This document shows positions 42,816-53,400 of a stretch of 64,000 bases of DNA, in pieces. Position 1 is the stretch's first letter. Each line of letters starts with the position of its first letter. The position numbers were made by a program, and so were the translations under genes. Origin of the DNA: an uncultured Thalassolituus sp. (GTDB lineage: Bacteria; Pseudomonadota; Gammaproteobacteria; Pseudomonadales; Oceanobacteraceae); assembly GCF_950066645.1 (NCBI RefSeq), contig NZ_CATMFB010000002.1, positions 1-64,000 on the forward strand, read 5' to 3'. The notes under the pieces were generated by a model. The model made no database searches. It saw nothing but the letters and a program-made list of their open reading frames with translations, and was not told the origin of the DNA.

Positions 42816-45203
42816 TTACTCCGTTGGTTTCTCAGAGCGATATTCATCCACCCAGTCAATGACTGCATCCAGTGACATGGGTCGGGCCAGGTAATACCCC
42901 TGGATAAAATCGCAACCCACATCAGCAAGCCACTGCTGCGACTCCAGGTCTTCCACGCCTTCAGCAACCACACTCAGGCCCAGTTCATGAGCCATCGATA
43001 CTGTTGAGCGGACAATAATCTGGTCATCTTTCTGCGATGCCAGTTTCAGAATAAAGCATTTATCGATTTTCAGTTCGTGAACCGGCAACTCTGCCAGTTT
43101 TGCCAGTGCAGAATAGCCTACCCCGTAGTCATCAACCGACAACTGAAAACCCCTGTCGCGATAATAGTTAAGCAACTCAAGGCTTTTGCCGACGTCGGTC
43201 ATCATGTCGCGCTCGGTTACCTCAAGGCAGACTTCGGATGCATTCAGCCGGTTATCTGTCAGCTTGTGTTCGATCAGGTTTCTCAGGCCCTCGTTACTCA
43301 GGTCCTGTGCCGACAGGTTAATTGAGACCTGCAGAGTCACCCCGTTGGCTTTCATCTTCACCATATCATCCAGCACACGACTGATGACCCAGTTCGTCAC
43401 CAGACCAATAAGCCCGGTCTGCTCGGCAAGCTCAATAAACATATCCGGAGGAATAAAACCTTCGTCCGGGTGAAACCAGCGAATCAATGCCTCGGCTTTT
43501 TCTATTTTGCCCGTGCGCAGATTCAGCTTTGGTTGGTAGTACATCTGTAGCTGCCCATCATCGTTCTGCAGTGTTTCTTTCAGATGTTTCAGAATCTTAA
43601 TTTTCTTGAGGTGAACTTTATCCTGCCCTTCCTGATAAAAATAAAGTGACGTATTTGTGGTGATCGCGTGTTCCATCGCAATATTGCCACGACGGATCAG
43701 AAGCTCTGCGTCTTCAGCCTGAGTCGGAAAATGAATAAAGCCTGCACGGCAATCGACGCTGACACTGACGCCATCCAGCTGCATCGGCGCAGATAACTTA
43801 TTAATCACCCGGGTACAGAGCAGCATAAGACCATTTTTTTCTGCCTCTTCCGGAGACTCCAGAACCACGGAAAACTCATCGGCAGAGTGACGGGCTGCAA
43901 TGCCGTCACTGGCGATGTTTTTTAAGCGTTCGGCAATGGTCTGCAGGCACTGATCACCAATCTCTACGCCCAGGCTGTCATTGATGGTCTTAAACCCAAC
44001 CAGGTTAATTCCGAGGAGAATAAAGGGCGTTTTTTCTTCCGTTCTGGCACCGACAGCTTCGATCATGGCATCGCGATTAAGAAGCCCCGTCAGCGAGTCA
44101 TGACTGGCCTGATAACGGATACGATCTTCACGTTCTGCCAGATCTTTTTTCATGCGTTTGAACGCCGTCACCAGGGTGCTTATTTCTATACTGCTGACCG
44201 ACATATTGGTGAGTCGGGTATATCGTCCTTCAGCAATATCTTCCGACGCTTTTGCCAACACTTTCAGCGGCACAGTCAGACCATGGGCAATCGCGAAGCT
44301 ACCCGCAATGGCCAAAGCAATAATACTGATGGCAATGATCAGGATTTTATTACGGATAGAATCGTAACCTGAGTAAAAGCTGTCGAGACTGTCAGCAAGA
44401 ATGATCTGCACATCAGAGCTGTCTGTCTCTCCGATATTCACGAATCGACTGGAATACTTCTGATATTCACCGAAAAAAGGTACACGAAAGGCGCTTGAGA
44501 ATGTTTCGGGTGAACGGATAGCTTCGACGACATCGCCAAGACTGTCGAGGGTCGATACAACGACCCAATCATCGTTATTCGCCAGTGTCTGCCCCGGAAT
44601 ACCATTCGTAAAAATAATATGCACTCTCAGGTCAGGCAGCATACGTCGTATCTGATCCCGGGTGATCTTCAGCCCCACCCCGGCGATAGCACTGATTCTT
44701 GGCGTTCTGACTGGCACCAGAACCACTTCATAAATACTCTCACCGAACACGAAGAAATCCGCCTGCAGATTTCCGCGCCGCACGGTCTGAGTCACCTCAC
44801 CATACGGAAACGGACTGCCAGCAGGCATATCATGATTGGTGGTAGAAAGAACGGTACCGTCCAGATTCAGAATAAACATCAGATCGGCGTCGAGGCGGTC
44901 GCCGTGATTGGCAAGCATAGATGAGACGGTATTACGGTCGCCACTGGCAACCGCCTGCTTAAAGCCAAAGTCAGACACCAGTACCCGCGCGCTGTTAATC
45001 AGCTGCGCCTGCGTTGATTCCATGGAGCTGCGCAACCCATTCACGGCCCGGTCCATGTCTTCATTCACAGATTCGCGGATGGCTGCATTACTGTTGTACA
45101 GAACAACAAGCAGCACCGCTCCCAGTGACACGGTAAGCAACACTGTGGTGAACGCCAGGATCTGGCTGCGTAGACTGGTAAGAACCCGTGAAATAATTCT
45201 CAC
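42816..45203 (-). CDS. Membrane GGDEF-EAL protein; GGDEF degenerate, EAL intact
   Basis: 795 aa. The first span lies at residues about 14-35, a periplasmic sensor runs about 36-285, a second span about 287-310 and a HAMP about 310-365, then GGDEF about 370-530 and EAL about 540-790. The GGDEF signature is replaced by ARHSADEFSVVLE (HSADEF), so diguanylate cyclase activity is unlikely. The EAL domain has YQPKLNLRTGKIEKAEALIRW, DDYGVGYSALAKL and LKIDKCFI, the metal and loop-6 residues of an active phosphodiesterase. It likely degrades c-di-GMP in response to a periplasmic signal. Four-gene operon with the neighbours. Confidence 0.9.
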   Translation of the reverse strand: MRIISRVLTSLRSQILAFTTVLLTVSLGAVLLVVLYNSNAAIRESVNEDMDRAVNGLRSSMESTQAQLINSARVLVSDFGFKQAVASGDRNTVSSMLANHGDRLDADLMFILNLDGTVLSTTNHDMPAGSPFPYGEVTQTVRRGNLQADFFVFGESIYEVVLVPVRTPRISAIAGVGLKITRDQIRRMLPDLRVHIIFTNGIPGQTLANNDDWVVVSTLDSLGDVVEAIRSPETFSSAFRVPFFGEYQKYSSRFVNIGETDSSDVQIILADSLDSFYSGYDSIRNKILIIAISIIALAIAGSFAIAHGLTVPLKVLAKASEDIAEGRYTRLTNMSVSSIEISTLVTAFKRMKKDLAEREDRIRYQASHDSLTGLLNRDAMIEAVGARTEEKTPFILLGINLVGFKTINDSLGVEIGDQCLQTIAERLKNIASDGIAARHSADEFSVVLESPEEAEKNGLMLLCTRVINKLSAPMQLDGVSVSVDCRAGFIHFPTQAEDAELLIRRGNIAMEHAITTNTSLYFYQEGQDKVHLKKIKILKHLKETLQNDDGQLQMYYQPKLNLRTGKIEKAEALIRWFHPDEGFIPPDMFIELAEQTGLIGLVTNWVISRVLDDMVKMKANGVTLQVSINLSAQDLSNEGLRNLIEHKLTDNRLNASEVCLEVTERDMMTDVGKSLELLNYYRDRGFQLSVDDYGVGYSALAKLAELPVHELKIDKCFILKLASQKDDQIIVRSTVSMAHELGLSVVAEGVEDLESQQWLADVGCDFIQGYYLARPMSLDAVIDWVDEYRSEKPTE

Positions 45204-45206
45204 AAC

Positions 45207-45893
45207 TTACCTTCTCATTGAGTTTCCGAACCCCGTCTCCGGAGGCGCCTGCTCAACAGGGGCCGGAGGCAGCAATTCAATGGTTATCTGGGCAGTCCCA
45301 TCCTGCTTCGGAGAGGACTGCACCTCGGCGGCGGTCATTTCCAGTACCTCGGTTTCACTGAGTGCATAAAACTCATGCCAGACAGTAAGCCCTTCGTACC
45401 CGCTGGGCACCGGCACAGAGACTCTGCCCTCTTTATCAGACATCGCCGCATGGGGAGTCGGTGACACATAAATGTAGCCCAGCATAGTGTCGTGAATATT
45501 GCACCCGAGCACGACAACACCCGGTGTCCCGAACGACAGCGGGGCCTTTGGGCGGTCTGCGTAGAGTTTTATTTCAAATACCTTAGGTTCTGAGAACGAA
45601 TAGACGTGGTGGCGTATGTTATCGCTGTTCGGGAACTCCACCTGATCGCCCGCGTTGATCAGCAGGACGTGCGGCATGAAGGCGCGGTTTACCTGATCCA
45701 TAATCCGCACCTGCGGTTCTGCCTTCGCCGGGCTGCCACCGACAACCGTCACAACAGCATTTTCCACCGGCTGCCCATGCTGATCGCGGATAAGGAGTTC
45801 CAGAGCCTGACCCTGTACACTGGCCAGCGCCAGAATCAGAGCGACACACACACTTCCCGGGCGTTGTGCGATGCATCTGTAAAGATACGACAT
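45207..45893 (-). CDS. Cupredoxin-like periplasmic protein (methylamine-utilisation type)
   Basis: 228 aa from the ATG at 45893, preceded by AAGGAG; the frame is open to 45953. The signal peptide is followed by a carboxypeptidase-regulatory-like strand region, then the type I copper ligands: a His in NIRHHVYSF, Cys in LGCNIHDTML with its His two residues later, and Met at TMLGYI. The C terminus is Pro-rich (PPAPVEQAPPE). It probably transfers electrons or senses copper/redox in the periplasm. First gene of the four-gene operon. Confidence 0.83.
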   Translation of the reverse strand: MSYLYRCIAQRPGSVCVALILALASVQGQALELLIRDQHGQPVENAVVTVVGGSPAKAEPQVRIMDQVNRAFMPHVLLINAGDQVEFPNSDNIRHHVYSFSEPKVFEIKLYADRPKAPLSFGTPGVVVLGCNIHDTMLGYIYVSPTPHAAMSDKEGRVSVPVPSGYEGLTVWHEFYALSETEVLEMTAAEVQSSPKQDGTAQITIELLPPAPVEQAPPETGFGNSMRR

Positions 45894-45977
45894 AGGGTTT
45901 CCGGACTCCTTAAGGTCTCTCTTAACGTTAGTAGAGAAACCGCATGTCCGCAAAACAGATCATTCCATACGGGCCGG

Positions 45978-46619
45978 TCAGAAATGACGGAGTTTGATGT
46001 ACATCAGTGCGGTCGAAATCACATCCCCAAGCGCGGTATGACGTTCGATCACAGGCACGGCAAGGTCTTTGGCCAACCCTTCGAAGGTGAGGTCCAGATT
46101 CACCTCAGGGATATACCTGCGCTTCTGCCGGACATACAGCTCCGAGACCTCAATGAAATCATTGGGGAGTTCAAAGTCGTAGTACTCGCGGATGTAGCGG
46201 TTGAGGATGGCCCGGTCGTACTCAATGTAAAAGCCGCATATTGGCCGGTTGCCGACAAAATCGAGAAAACCCTCAATCGCCTCGGCTGCGGCAACACCGT
46301 GACGACGGTCTTCGCGCCTGAGGTAGTGAACCCGGACCGCATCGGGGTCTGTGCGGGCATCCGAATCCACAGTCACATCCAGCGCCTCAGAAAGCTGTAT
46401 GTTCTGACCGCTGACGACAACGGCGGCGAGGCTGAGTAACTGCCCCTTGCGACGATCAAACTGGCTGGTCTCGCAGTCGACCACCACAACCTCATCGCCC
46501 AGATACGGTTCTTCCATATGCGCCCACCGGGGAGGCGGCGGGCGATAGCCAGGAAGACGACGACGCAACCAGAGCGGTAACTTCACAGGTTTTCCAGATG
46601 GTAGTGGCTGACCAGCCAT
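45978..46619 (-). CDS. DnaQ-like 3'-5' exonuclease
   Basis: 213 aa. The exonuclease I motif is VVVDCETSQF (the DxE pair), motif II lies in GFYIEYDRAILNRY, and motif III in ERHTALGDVISTALMY (HxAxxD). It is DEDDh type. The Arg/Pro-rich first 35 residues precede the domain. This small exonuclease is regularly linked to the DUF294 protein upstream, whose end it overlaps by 37 bp; its role beside acetate transport genes is unclear. Confidence 0.88.
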   Translation of the reverse strand: MAGQPLPSGKPVKLPLWLRRRLPGYRPPPPRWAHMEEPYLGDEVVVVDCETSQFDRRKGQLLSLAAVVVSGQNIQLSEALDVTVDSDARTDPDAVRVHYLRREDRRHGVAAAEAIEGFLDFVGNRPICGFYIEYDRAILNRYIREYYDFELPNDFIEVSELYVRQKRRYIPEVNLDLTFEGLAKDLAVPVIERHTALGDVISTALMYIKLRHF

Positions 46620-48379
46620 TGTTTGAATTTCTTCACGCGATGCAGGCCATGACGCAACAGCGAACGGTCGACACTGCGCAGGTCAGCTACCCGCAACTGC
46701 TGAGTCAACCCGGGCTGGGCACCTGCTCGCTCAAGCTGGTGCCGCAGCCGTATGCGCAGAAATAGAATGAGTGCATCTCTGAGGCCCTGTGCGGTTTCTG
46801 TATCCAGAATCTTCAGTTCCTGCAGACGGTCGAGCCGGTCAAGCGTATGCGTTTCTGATATGCCGTACTCAAACGCCAGTGAGCGTACCCCATGGACCAG
46901 AGGAAAAATCCCGCCTTTTTTGATATCGATCGTACCGTGATCTTCCCGCAGCTTGCCCAGCAAGGTAAGGGGGGTTTCAAACTTAAGTGCAGGCCGGGCA
47001 AACCAGGCAGACGTAATACTTGAGCGCAGACTCTCCGATTGCCAGGCACTGCGCACACGCTCGAACAGGTCGCGATTACCAGCGACCGGCTCAGCATCGA
47101 ACAGGATGGCCATATTCATCATGGGCTCTGGATCAGAGTTCTGCAGCCACCGCGCAACACGCTGATGCCAGCCATCAACCGTATGAATCCAGGCATCGTT
47201 AATAAACATCACACCACCGGGACAACGGGGATAGCCAAAATCCAGCAGCACCTGATGCAATTTCTGCAGCGACGGCATAAGCGCCTCCCGGACATGATCA
47301 TCCTGGATTATCACCGCGTTATCCTGATCCGTTTTAAGGATCTGCTCGCCCCGTCCTTCACTGCCAAGAACCAGAATGCATACCTTCGACTGCAGCTTTT
47401 CGGGGACGACCAGCTCAAATGCTTTACGCATCAGACGACGATTGAGGGTTGTGATCAGTGACATGATTGATATCACTTTCACCCCTTGTGCCGAGAGATT
47501 ACTGATCAGTTTTTCCAGTCGTCGCGCCGCGACAATCAGATCGTCCAGCGAGCGTGCCTGCTCAATCCGCATCGCCACGATATGGGAATGGGTCGAGAAG
47601 GTACTGAGCATATCCATCAGCTCAAGCATGCCCGTGATTTCACCATCACGGGTGACTACTACCCGCTCGATCTTATGTTGGGTCATCTTCAACAGGGCAT
47701 TAAACAGGTAATCGCCCTGCTCAATGCAGATAAGTCCGAAGCGGGCAATTTCGGAGACCCGGGTCTCTTTGCTGTGAGGGCCTGTCAGCACCGCGTCCAG
47801 AAGATCTGAACCTGTGACAATCCCCGTGCGTCCTCCATCCCTGACCAGCAGAGCATCGTACCGCTCCTCCTTCATCAGAGCCGCAGCCCGCGCCAGTGTT
47901 GTCTGACCTGAAACGTAGACCGGGGCGCGCATGGTGTCTGCATCCACAGGTGCGAGAATAAATTCAGACACCTCCCCCTCACTCTGCTCCACCAGCTGTT
48001 GCTGAGTACCAAGGTCGGTATTGAAATACACCGAAAAATCCGGGGATTCATTCAGCAACTGAATGAAATCTCTGGCTTTCAGTAAATAGCAGAGGGTTTC
48101 TTCGACGGCGGTATAACGGTGTTTACAACCCGATTCGAGCACCGCCCGGATATCAAACAGATCTTCCCGACCATACTGGGTAAACACCTGACCATCGTCA
48201 CCGGTTTCTTCGACAACGCCCTTATAGACGATATAAATGCCGGGGGACGGCTGGCCGATGTCCAGAATGGTCTCGCCCGCGCGGAAAAATACCAGATCAA
48301 GCCGGGCCTTCAGCCAGTTGAGCTGAGTGCTTTCAAGAAAGCTGAAAGGAGGCTGATCCAGGTTGATCTGAATACTCAA
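46583..48379 (-). CDS. CNB-CBS-DUF294 nucleotidyltransferase-like protein
   Basis: 599 aa from the TTG at 48379, which overlaps the symporter stop as TTGA; AGGAG is 9 nt upstream. The ATG at 48442 would lie inside the symporter and is less likely. Domains: cyclic-nucleotide-binding-like (about 15-120), a CBS pair (about 150-270, VYVSGQTTLARAAALMKEE), DUF294 nucleotidyltransferase-like (about 290-420, with LGSEGRGEQILKTDQDNAV) and DUF294 C-terminal (about 440-590). It probably senses a nucleotide and modifies or regulates a partner, perhaps the symporter. Confidence 0.88.
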   Translation of the reverse strand: MSIQINLDQPPFSFLESTQLNWLKARLDLVFFRAGETILDIGQPSPGIYIVYKGVVEETGDDGQVFTQYGREDLFDIRAVLESGCKHRYTAVEETLCYLLKARDFIQLLNESPDFSVYFNTDLGTQQQLVEQSEGEVSEFILAPVDADTMRAPVYVSGQTTLARAAALMKEERYDALLVRDGGRTGIVTGSDLLDAVLTGPHSKETRVSEIARFGLICIEQGDYLFNALLKMTQHKIERVVVTRDGEITGMLELMDMLSTFSTHSHIVAMRIEQARSLDDLIVAARRLEKLISNLSAQGVKVISIMSLITTLNRRLMRKAFELVVPEKLQSKVCILVLGSEGRGEQILKTDQDNAVIIQDDHVREALMPSLQKLHQVLLDFGYPRCPGGVMFINDAWIHTVDGWHQRVARWLQNSDPEPMMNMAILFDAEPVAGNRDLFERVRSAWQSESLRSSITSAWFARPALKFETPLTLLGKLREDHGTIDIKKGGIFPLVHGVRSLAFEYGISETHTLDRLDRLQELKILDTETAQGLRDALILFLRIRLRHQLERAGAQPGLTQQLRVADLRSVDRSLLRHGLHRVKKFKQWLVSHYHLENL

Positions 48380-49929
48380 GGGCGTGGCTCCTGTTCCTCT
48401 GCTGCGGGAGGCTCTGTGCGATCTGAGACTGAGAAATACCACATCCCGAGTACCGCCACAGTGACAGAGAGCAAGGCGGGATAACGCGACGGGAAAAGAG
48501 CGTCACTGAAGCCAAGAATATCCACCCAGACCAGAGGGCCCGTCAGGGTGCAGAAGGTCACACACAGCAAACCCGCCCAGCCACCAATCACCGCCCCACG
48601 GGTTGTCAGGCGACTCCAGTACAGCGACCCAAGCAGCAGAGGTACATTCACACTGGCGGCAAACGCGAACGCCAGGCCGACAATGAAGGCAACGTTCTGA
48701 TGCTCAAACAGCAAGGCCGCAACGACAGCGCTGATGCCAGATATCGCGGCTGCCATACGGTGTACGTTGCGTTCTTCGCTGTAACTGCTGGCTGGCCGCA
48801 TGGTCAGCACGTACCAGTCGTGACTGAGGGCAGAGCTGCCTGCCAGAGTCAGCGACGTCAGCACAGACAGCAGAACCGTCAGCAGGACGGCGGCCAGCAC
48901 GCCCGCCAGCGGTGCACCGCCAACCGCTTCGGCCAGATGCAGGGCTGCGAGATTACCACCATCGGCCGGCGCCACCGACGTGGTTCCGGCGAGATAACTG
49001 ACCGCAGCAAAACCCATGACAAAGGTCAGAATATAAAAGAGCCCGATAAAACCTGTCGCGTAAAACACGGACATTCTGGCGCGCCGCTCATCGGCGACTG
49101 AGAAAAAGCGACTCATTATGTGCGGCAGGCCAACCGGGCCCAACATCAGCGCCAGTCCGAGACTGATCATCGACAAGGGCGTGTCATCGACGCCCGGAAG
49201 ATAATAAAGCGTGTCCGGAAGCAGAGGCTGAACCTGAGCCAGACTGAACAGGTCCGGCAATCTCTGGCCCGGTAGCAGCGCCAGCGTGACCACAATCGCC
49301 GTGCTGACCAGAATCAGAATGGCCTTAATCATCTGAGCCCGGGAAGAAAAGATCATGCGCCCGGTAATGCCGGTCAGCACCGCCATGCCTCCCACCGTGA
49401 GAACTCCCCAGCTGTATGGCAGGTTAAACAGATATTCACTCAGATACCCCACAGCCACCAGTTGTGCAGCCAGGTAAAGCACAACAACGGGGAAATAGCC
49501 CACCGTCGACAGGAAGACGACCGGACGACGTTCAAACCGGTCACTCACCACATCGGCAAGTGTGTAGCGCCCGAGCGAACGCAACTTGTCGGCCAGCAGA
49601 ATCAGAATCAGTGGCCAGCCCGCAAAAAAGCCCACCGCGTAGAGCATTCCACTGTAGCCCGAAATCAGGATAAGCCCGGTAATCCCCAGAAAAGAAGCAG
49701 CGGAGAGATAGTCTCCGGTGATGGCCAGGCCATTGCTTAAGCCCCCGGTCTGACGTCCACTGGCGTAAAATTCTGCCGCGGTGCGGATACGTGCAGAACT
49801 CCAGAGTAACAGCAGAGAAAACGGAACGATCGCCGCAAAAAAATACCAGGTCGGTTCAGGAAGCCCTGACTCAGCCGCCAGCGCACCCGCGGGCAGAATC
49901 AAGGTGAGTAGCAGTAACAACCGGTGCAT
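48376..49929 (-). CDS. actP: ActP-like sodium:solute symporter
   Basis: 517 aa. The SSF fold has YASGRQTGGLSNGLAITGDYLSAASFLG as the first sodium-site region, SRFFSVADERRARMSVFYAT, and about 13 spans ending near residue 500. With DUF485 just upstream (1-bp overlap), this is the YjcH-ActP arrangement for acetate uptake. It is clearly different from the VC_2705-type symporter at 38.2 kb. The DUF294 protein start overlaps its stop. Confidence 0.9.
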   Translation of the reverse strand: MHRLLLLLTLILPAGALAAESGLPEPTWYFFAAIVPFSLLLLWSSARIRTAAEFYASGRQTGGLSNGLAITGDYLSAASFLGITGLILISGYSGMLYAVGFFAGWPLILILLADKLRSLGRYTLADVVSDRFERRPVVFLSTVGYFPVVVLYLAAQLVAVGYLSEYLFNLPYSWGVLTVGGMAVLTGITGRMIFSSRAQMIKAILILVSTAIVVTLALLPGQRLPDLFSLAQVQPLLPDTLYYLPGVDDTPLSMISLGLALMLGPVGLPHIMSRFFSVADERRARMSVFYATGFIGLFYILTFVMGFAAVSYLAGTTSVAPADGGNLAALHLAEAVGGAPLAGVLAAVLLTVLLSVLTSLTLAGSSALSHDWYVLTMRPASSYSEERNVHRMAAAISGISAVVAALLFEHQNVAFIVGLAFAFAASVNVPLLLGSLYWSRLTTRGAVIGGWAGLLCVTFCTLTGPLVWVDILGFSDALFPSRYPALLSVTVAVLGMWYFSVSDRTEPPAAEEQEPRP

Positions 49930-50249
49930 CAGTACCCCACTTCTCTGCGCAGCCGCTGCAGTTCGTCATCGAACACGGTATTCACGTGCTTGATGTAAAC
50001 GCCCGTCACCAGAAACTGCCCTATGATCAGAAACGCGGCGAGAGGGACCAGCCAGGGCGTCGGGTTTCCAACGCTGACAGGTTGCAACAGAAACCCGGGG
50101 GTGATGGCAAAACAGAAAAGGAAAAGCAGGTAACTGCCAGCAATCACCAGCGCCATCCGTTGACGATAGCGACGGATACGGTCATTCAGCCGGACATACC
50201 CCGGATGCATCAGTAAACGCAGATGTAATTCCTGTTGTTCCGATGACAT
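49929..50249 (-). CDS. yjcH: DUF485 inner-membrane protein (YjcH-like)
   Basis: 106 aa, two membrane spans (about residues 33-53 and 66-86). The pattern HPGYVRLNDRIRRYRQRMAL then FLVTGVYIKHVNTVFDDEL is typical of DUF485. It pairs with the ActP symporter, whose start it overlaps by 1 bp, and is cotranscribed with it. Divergent from the CrbS-like kinase gene, with 167 bp between. Confidence 0.92.
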   Translation of the reverse strand: MSSEQQELHLRLLMHPGYVRLNDRIRRYRQRMALVIAGSYLLFLFCFAITPGFLLQPVSVGNPTPWLVPLAAFLIIGQFLVTGVYIKHVNTVFDDELQRLRREVGY

Positions 50250-50416
50250 GACCCTCTGTACTCCGACTGCATTTCCTGTTTCAGTTTACCTCAGGCACAG
50301 GAATGCTCTCTCCACGACCATAGTCTGAACTGCGATCGTGTCGCATTCATTGACTATTCAGTTCATTATGAACACGGTCTCCGGACGCAATGAAATAAGA
50401 ATAAAAAGGACGCTGC

Positions 50417-53400
50417 ATGATTCCGTCATGGCAACTCTTGTTACTGTCATTTATCTACATAGGGGCACTCTTTGCAGTCGCCTGGTTTGGTGACAGGCGC
50501 GCAGCCAGCGGCAGACCCATTCATAACCGGGGACTGGTGTACAGCCTTTCCCTCGCGGTCTACTGCACATCCTGGACTTTTTACGGCGCCGTCGGGCAGG
50601 CCGCCACCAGCGGTTGGTTATTTCTTGCGATCTATATCGGGCCGATTGTTTTCCTGTTGATGTTCTGGCCGCTTCTGGAGCGGATCATCCGTATCACGCA
50701 GGAAAAGCGCCTGACGTCCATCGCTGACTTTATCGCGACCCGTTACGGGCGCGACCACAATCTGGCGGTCATCGTTACCCTGGTGGCTATGGTGGGAGTG
50801 ATTCCTTACATCGCTCTGCAGCTTAAATCTATTTCAATGACCTATGAGCTGCTGACGCAACCTCTCGGGACGGGTCACGGTATTCCGGAACTGATGCTGC
50901 AGGATACGGCGTTCTGGGTAAGTGCTCTGATGGCTATTTTCGTGATTATCTTTGGCACCCGGGATATGGATGCCAGCGAGAAACACCCGGGAATGATGCT
51001 GGCCATCGCCTTCGAATCACTGATTAAAATCATTGCCTTTGTCGCGGTCGGCATCTGGGTTATTACCAGCCTGTATGATCAGCCCGGCGATGTGGTGCGC
51101 CTTGCACAGGAGACTTCGCCCGGCCACCCTCTTCTGTCGGATGGATTTGTCTCGGTGTCTTTTCTGCTGCAGAGCGTTCTGGCAGGTTTTGCCATTCTCT
51201 GCCTGCCCCGCCAGTTTCAGGTAGGCGTGATTGAAAACGAATCGCTGTCCCATATACAGACCGCGCGCTGGGTGTTTCCGCTCTACCTGATTCTGATGAT
51301 GTTTTTCGTGGCGCCCATCGCTCTGTCCGGACATATGCTGATGAAGGATCTGGGCTTTTCACCCGATACCTATGTCGTCAGCCTGCCTCTGACACTGGGC
51401 GCAGAAGAGCTGTCGATGCTGGCCTTTATTGGCGGCGCCAGTGCAGCCACCGGCATGATTATTGTCGCGACCATTGCCGTAGCCACTATGGTCTCGAATG
51501 AGCTGGTGCTGCCGGTCATTTTCCGGGCTCAGCAACGGGAGGGCCAGCGCCCCGCCCGTGTGCAGAAACTGGTTCTGCGGGTACGCCGTATTGTAATTCT
51601 GCTGCTGATGATGTCTGCGTATTTCTTCTATCGGATGACGGGCGAAATAGAATCCCTGGCGGCCATCGGGCTGCTCTCTTTTGCCGCCATTGCCCAGTTC
51701 GCACCTGCACTCTTTGGGGGTCTGATCTGGCAGGGAGCCAATCGTCAGGGCGCCGTCGCCGGTATTCTCGGAGGCACCTTCGTGTGGTTCCAGCTGCTGT
51801 TCTGGCCAGTGATCAGCGAACAACTGTCCGGCGGTTCACTGGCTGGTCTGGTGCCTTATCATTTCCTCGGCTTCGACATGGACGACTTCAGCTTTACGGT
51901 TATTCTTAGCCTGGTCGTCAATATCACGCTCTATGTCTTTTTCTCAGTCATTACCAATGCTCCTGTGCGGGAAAGAATGCTGGCAAATGACTTTACCAGC
52001 GTCCGGGCAACACCGGCGAAACAACCTAAATCCGGGCTCGATTGTAAAGTCGATGACGTCCGGGTGGTCCTTGAACGCATCCTGGGCATTCAGAAAACCG
52101 ACCTGTTTTTCGCCGAATATCAGGCAGCACACGGTTTGCAGTATGAAAAAGCGACCGCAACCGGCGAGCTGCTTCATGACGCCGAAAAGTTACTGGCCTC
52201 AGTCGTTGGCTCTTCTTCCGCGAAACTGATTTTTTCAACCTTGCTGGGCGGCGAACAGATTCAGATCCGCGACCTGACGTTGCTGGCCAGTGAAGCCTCG
52301 CAGGCGTTTGCCATGAGCCGGGAGCAGCTGCAGGCGGCCCTGGAAAACCTGCAACAGGGGGTCAGTGTGGTCGACCGGGATCTCAATCTGGTCGCCTGGA
52401 ACCGTCGCTATACCGAAATGTTCGGTTACCCCGCCGGATTTATTAAAGTGGGCAAACCCATCCGTGAAGTCATTGCTTACAACGCCATGCGTGGCTTCTG
52501 TGGGGACGGTGAGGTTGAAGAGCAGGTACGCCGGCGCATGACCTTCCTGCAGTCAGGCTCGCCACATCAGTTCGAGCGACTCCTGCCGCACGGCATTGTC
52601 ATATCCATGCAGGGGCACCCGATGCCCGATGGTGGCTTCGTCACCAGTTTTACCGACATCACGGTCCACAGGCAGGCACAGGAAGCCCTGCGGGAAGCCA
52701 ATGTCAGTCTGGAACGGCGCGTCGAAAAACGGACCCAGGAACTGGACGACCTGACTGCCCGCCTGATCGAGGCCAATCACAGTAAAACCCGTTTTCTGGC
52801 CGCGACCGGTCACGACCTGATGCAACCACTGAACGCAGCAAAACTGTTTGCGTCGACGCTGGCGCAACAACCGCTCGATGAACATCAACGCGACCTCCTG
52901 AACCATCTCGAAGGCTCTCTGCAGTCGGCGGAGGACGTTCTGTCACTTCTGGTGGAAATGTCCAAGCTGGATTCCGGAACAATGGAGCCGAAGCTCTGTC
53001 CGGTCAGTCTGGCCAATATTCTGAAACCACTGCGGGACGAATTTACCGCACTGGCAGAAAACCGCGGGCTGCGCCTGAAAGTACGGTCAACCAGAGCCTG
53101 TGTTGTCAGTGACAGTCATTGGCTGAGACGTATTATTCAGAACTTCCTCAGCAACGCAGTCCGCTACACCAACTCGGGTGGCATTCTGCTCGGCTGTCGC
53201 CAGCGCGGCGACAAACTCTGGATTGAAGTCTGGGACACTGGCCCCGGGATCCCTGAAGATAAATTCAAAGAAATTTTCGGTGAGTTCAAACGTCTTAATA
53301 ACGGTCGCCAGGACAGCAAAGGCCTGGGCCTCGGGCTGGCTATTGTTGATCGTATGGCGCGTCAGATGGGGCACGAAGTGCAGGTGCTTTCCCGCACCGG

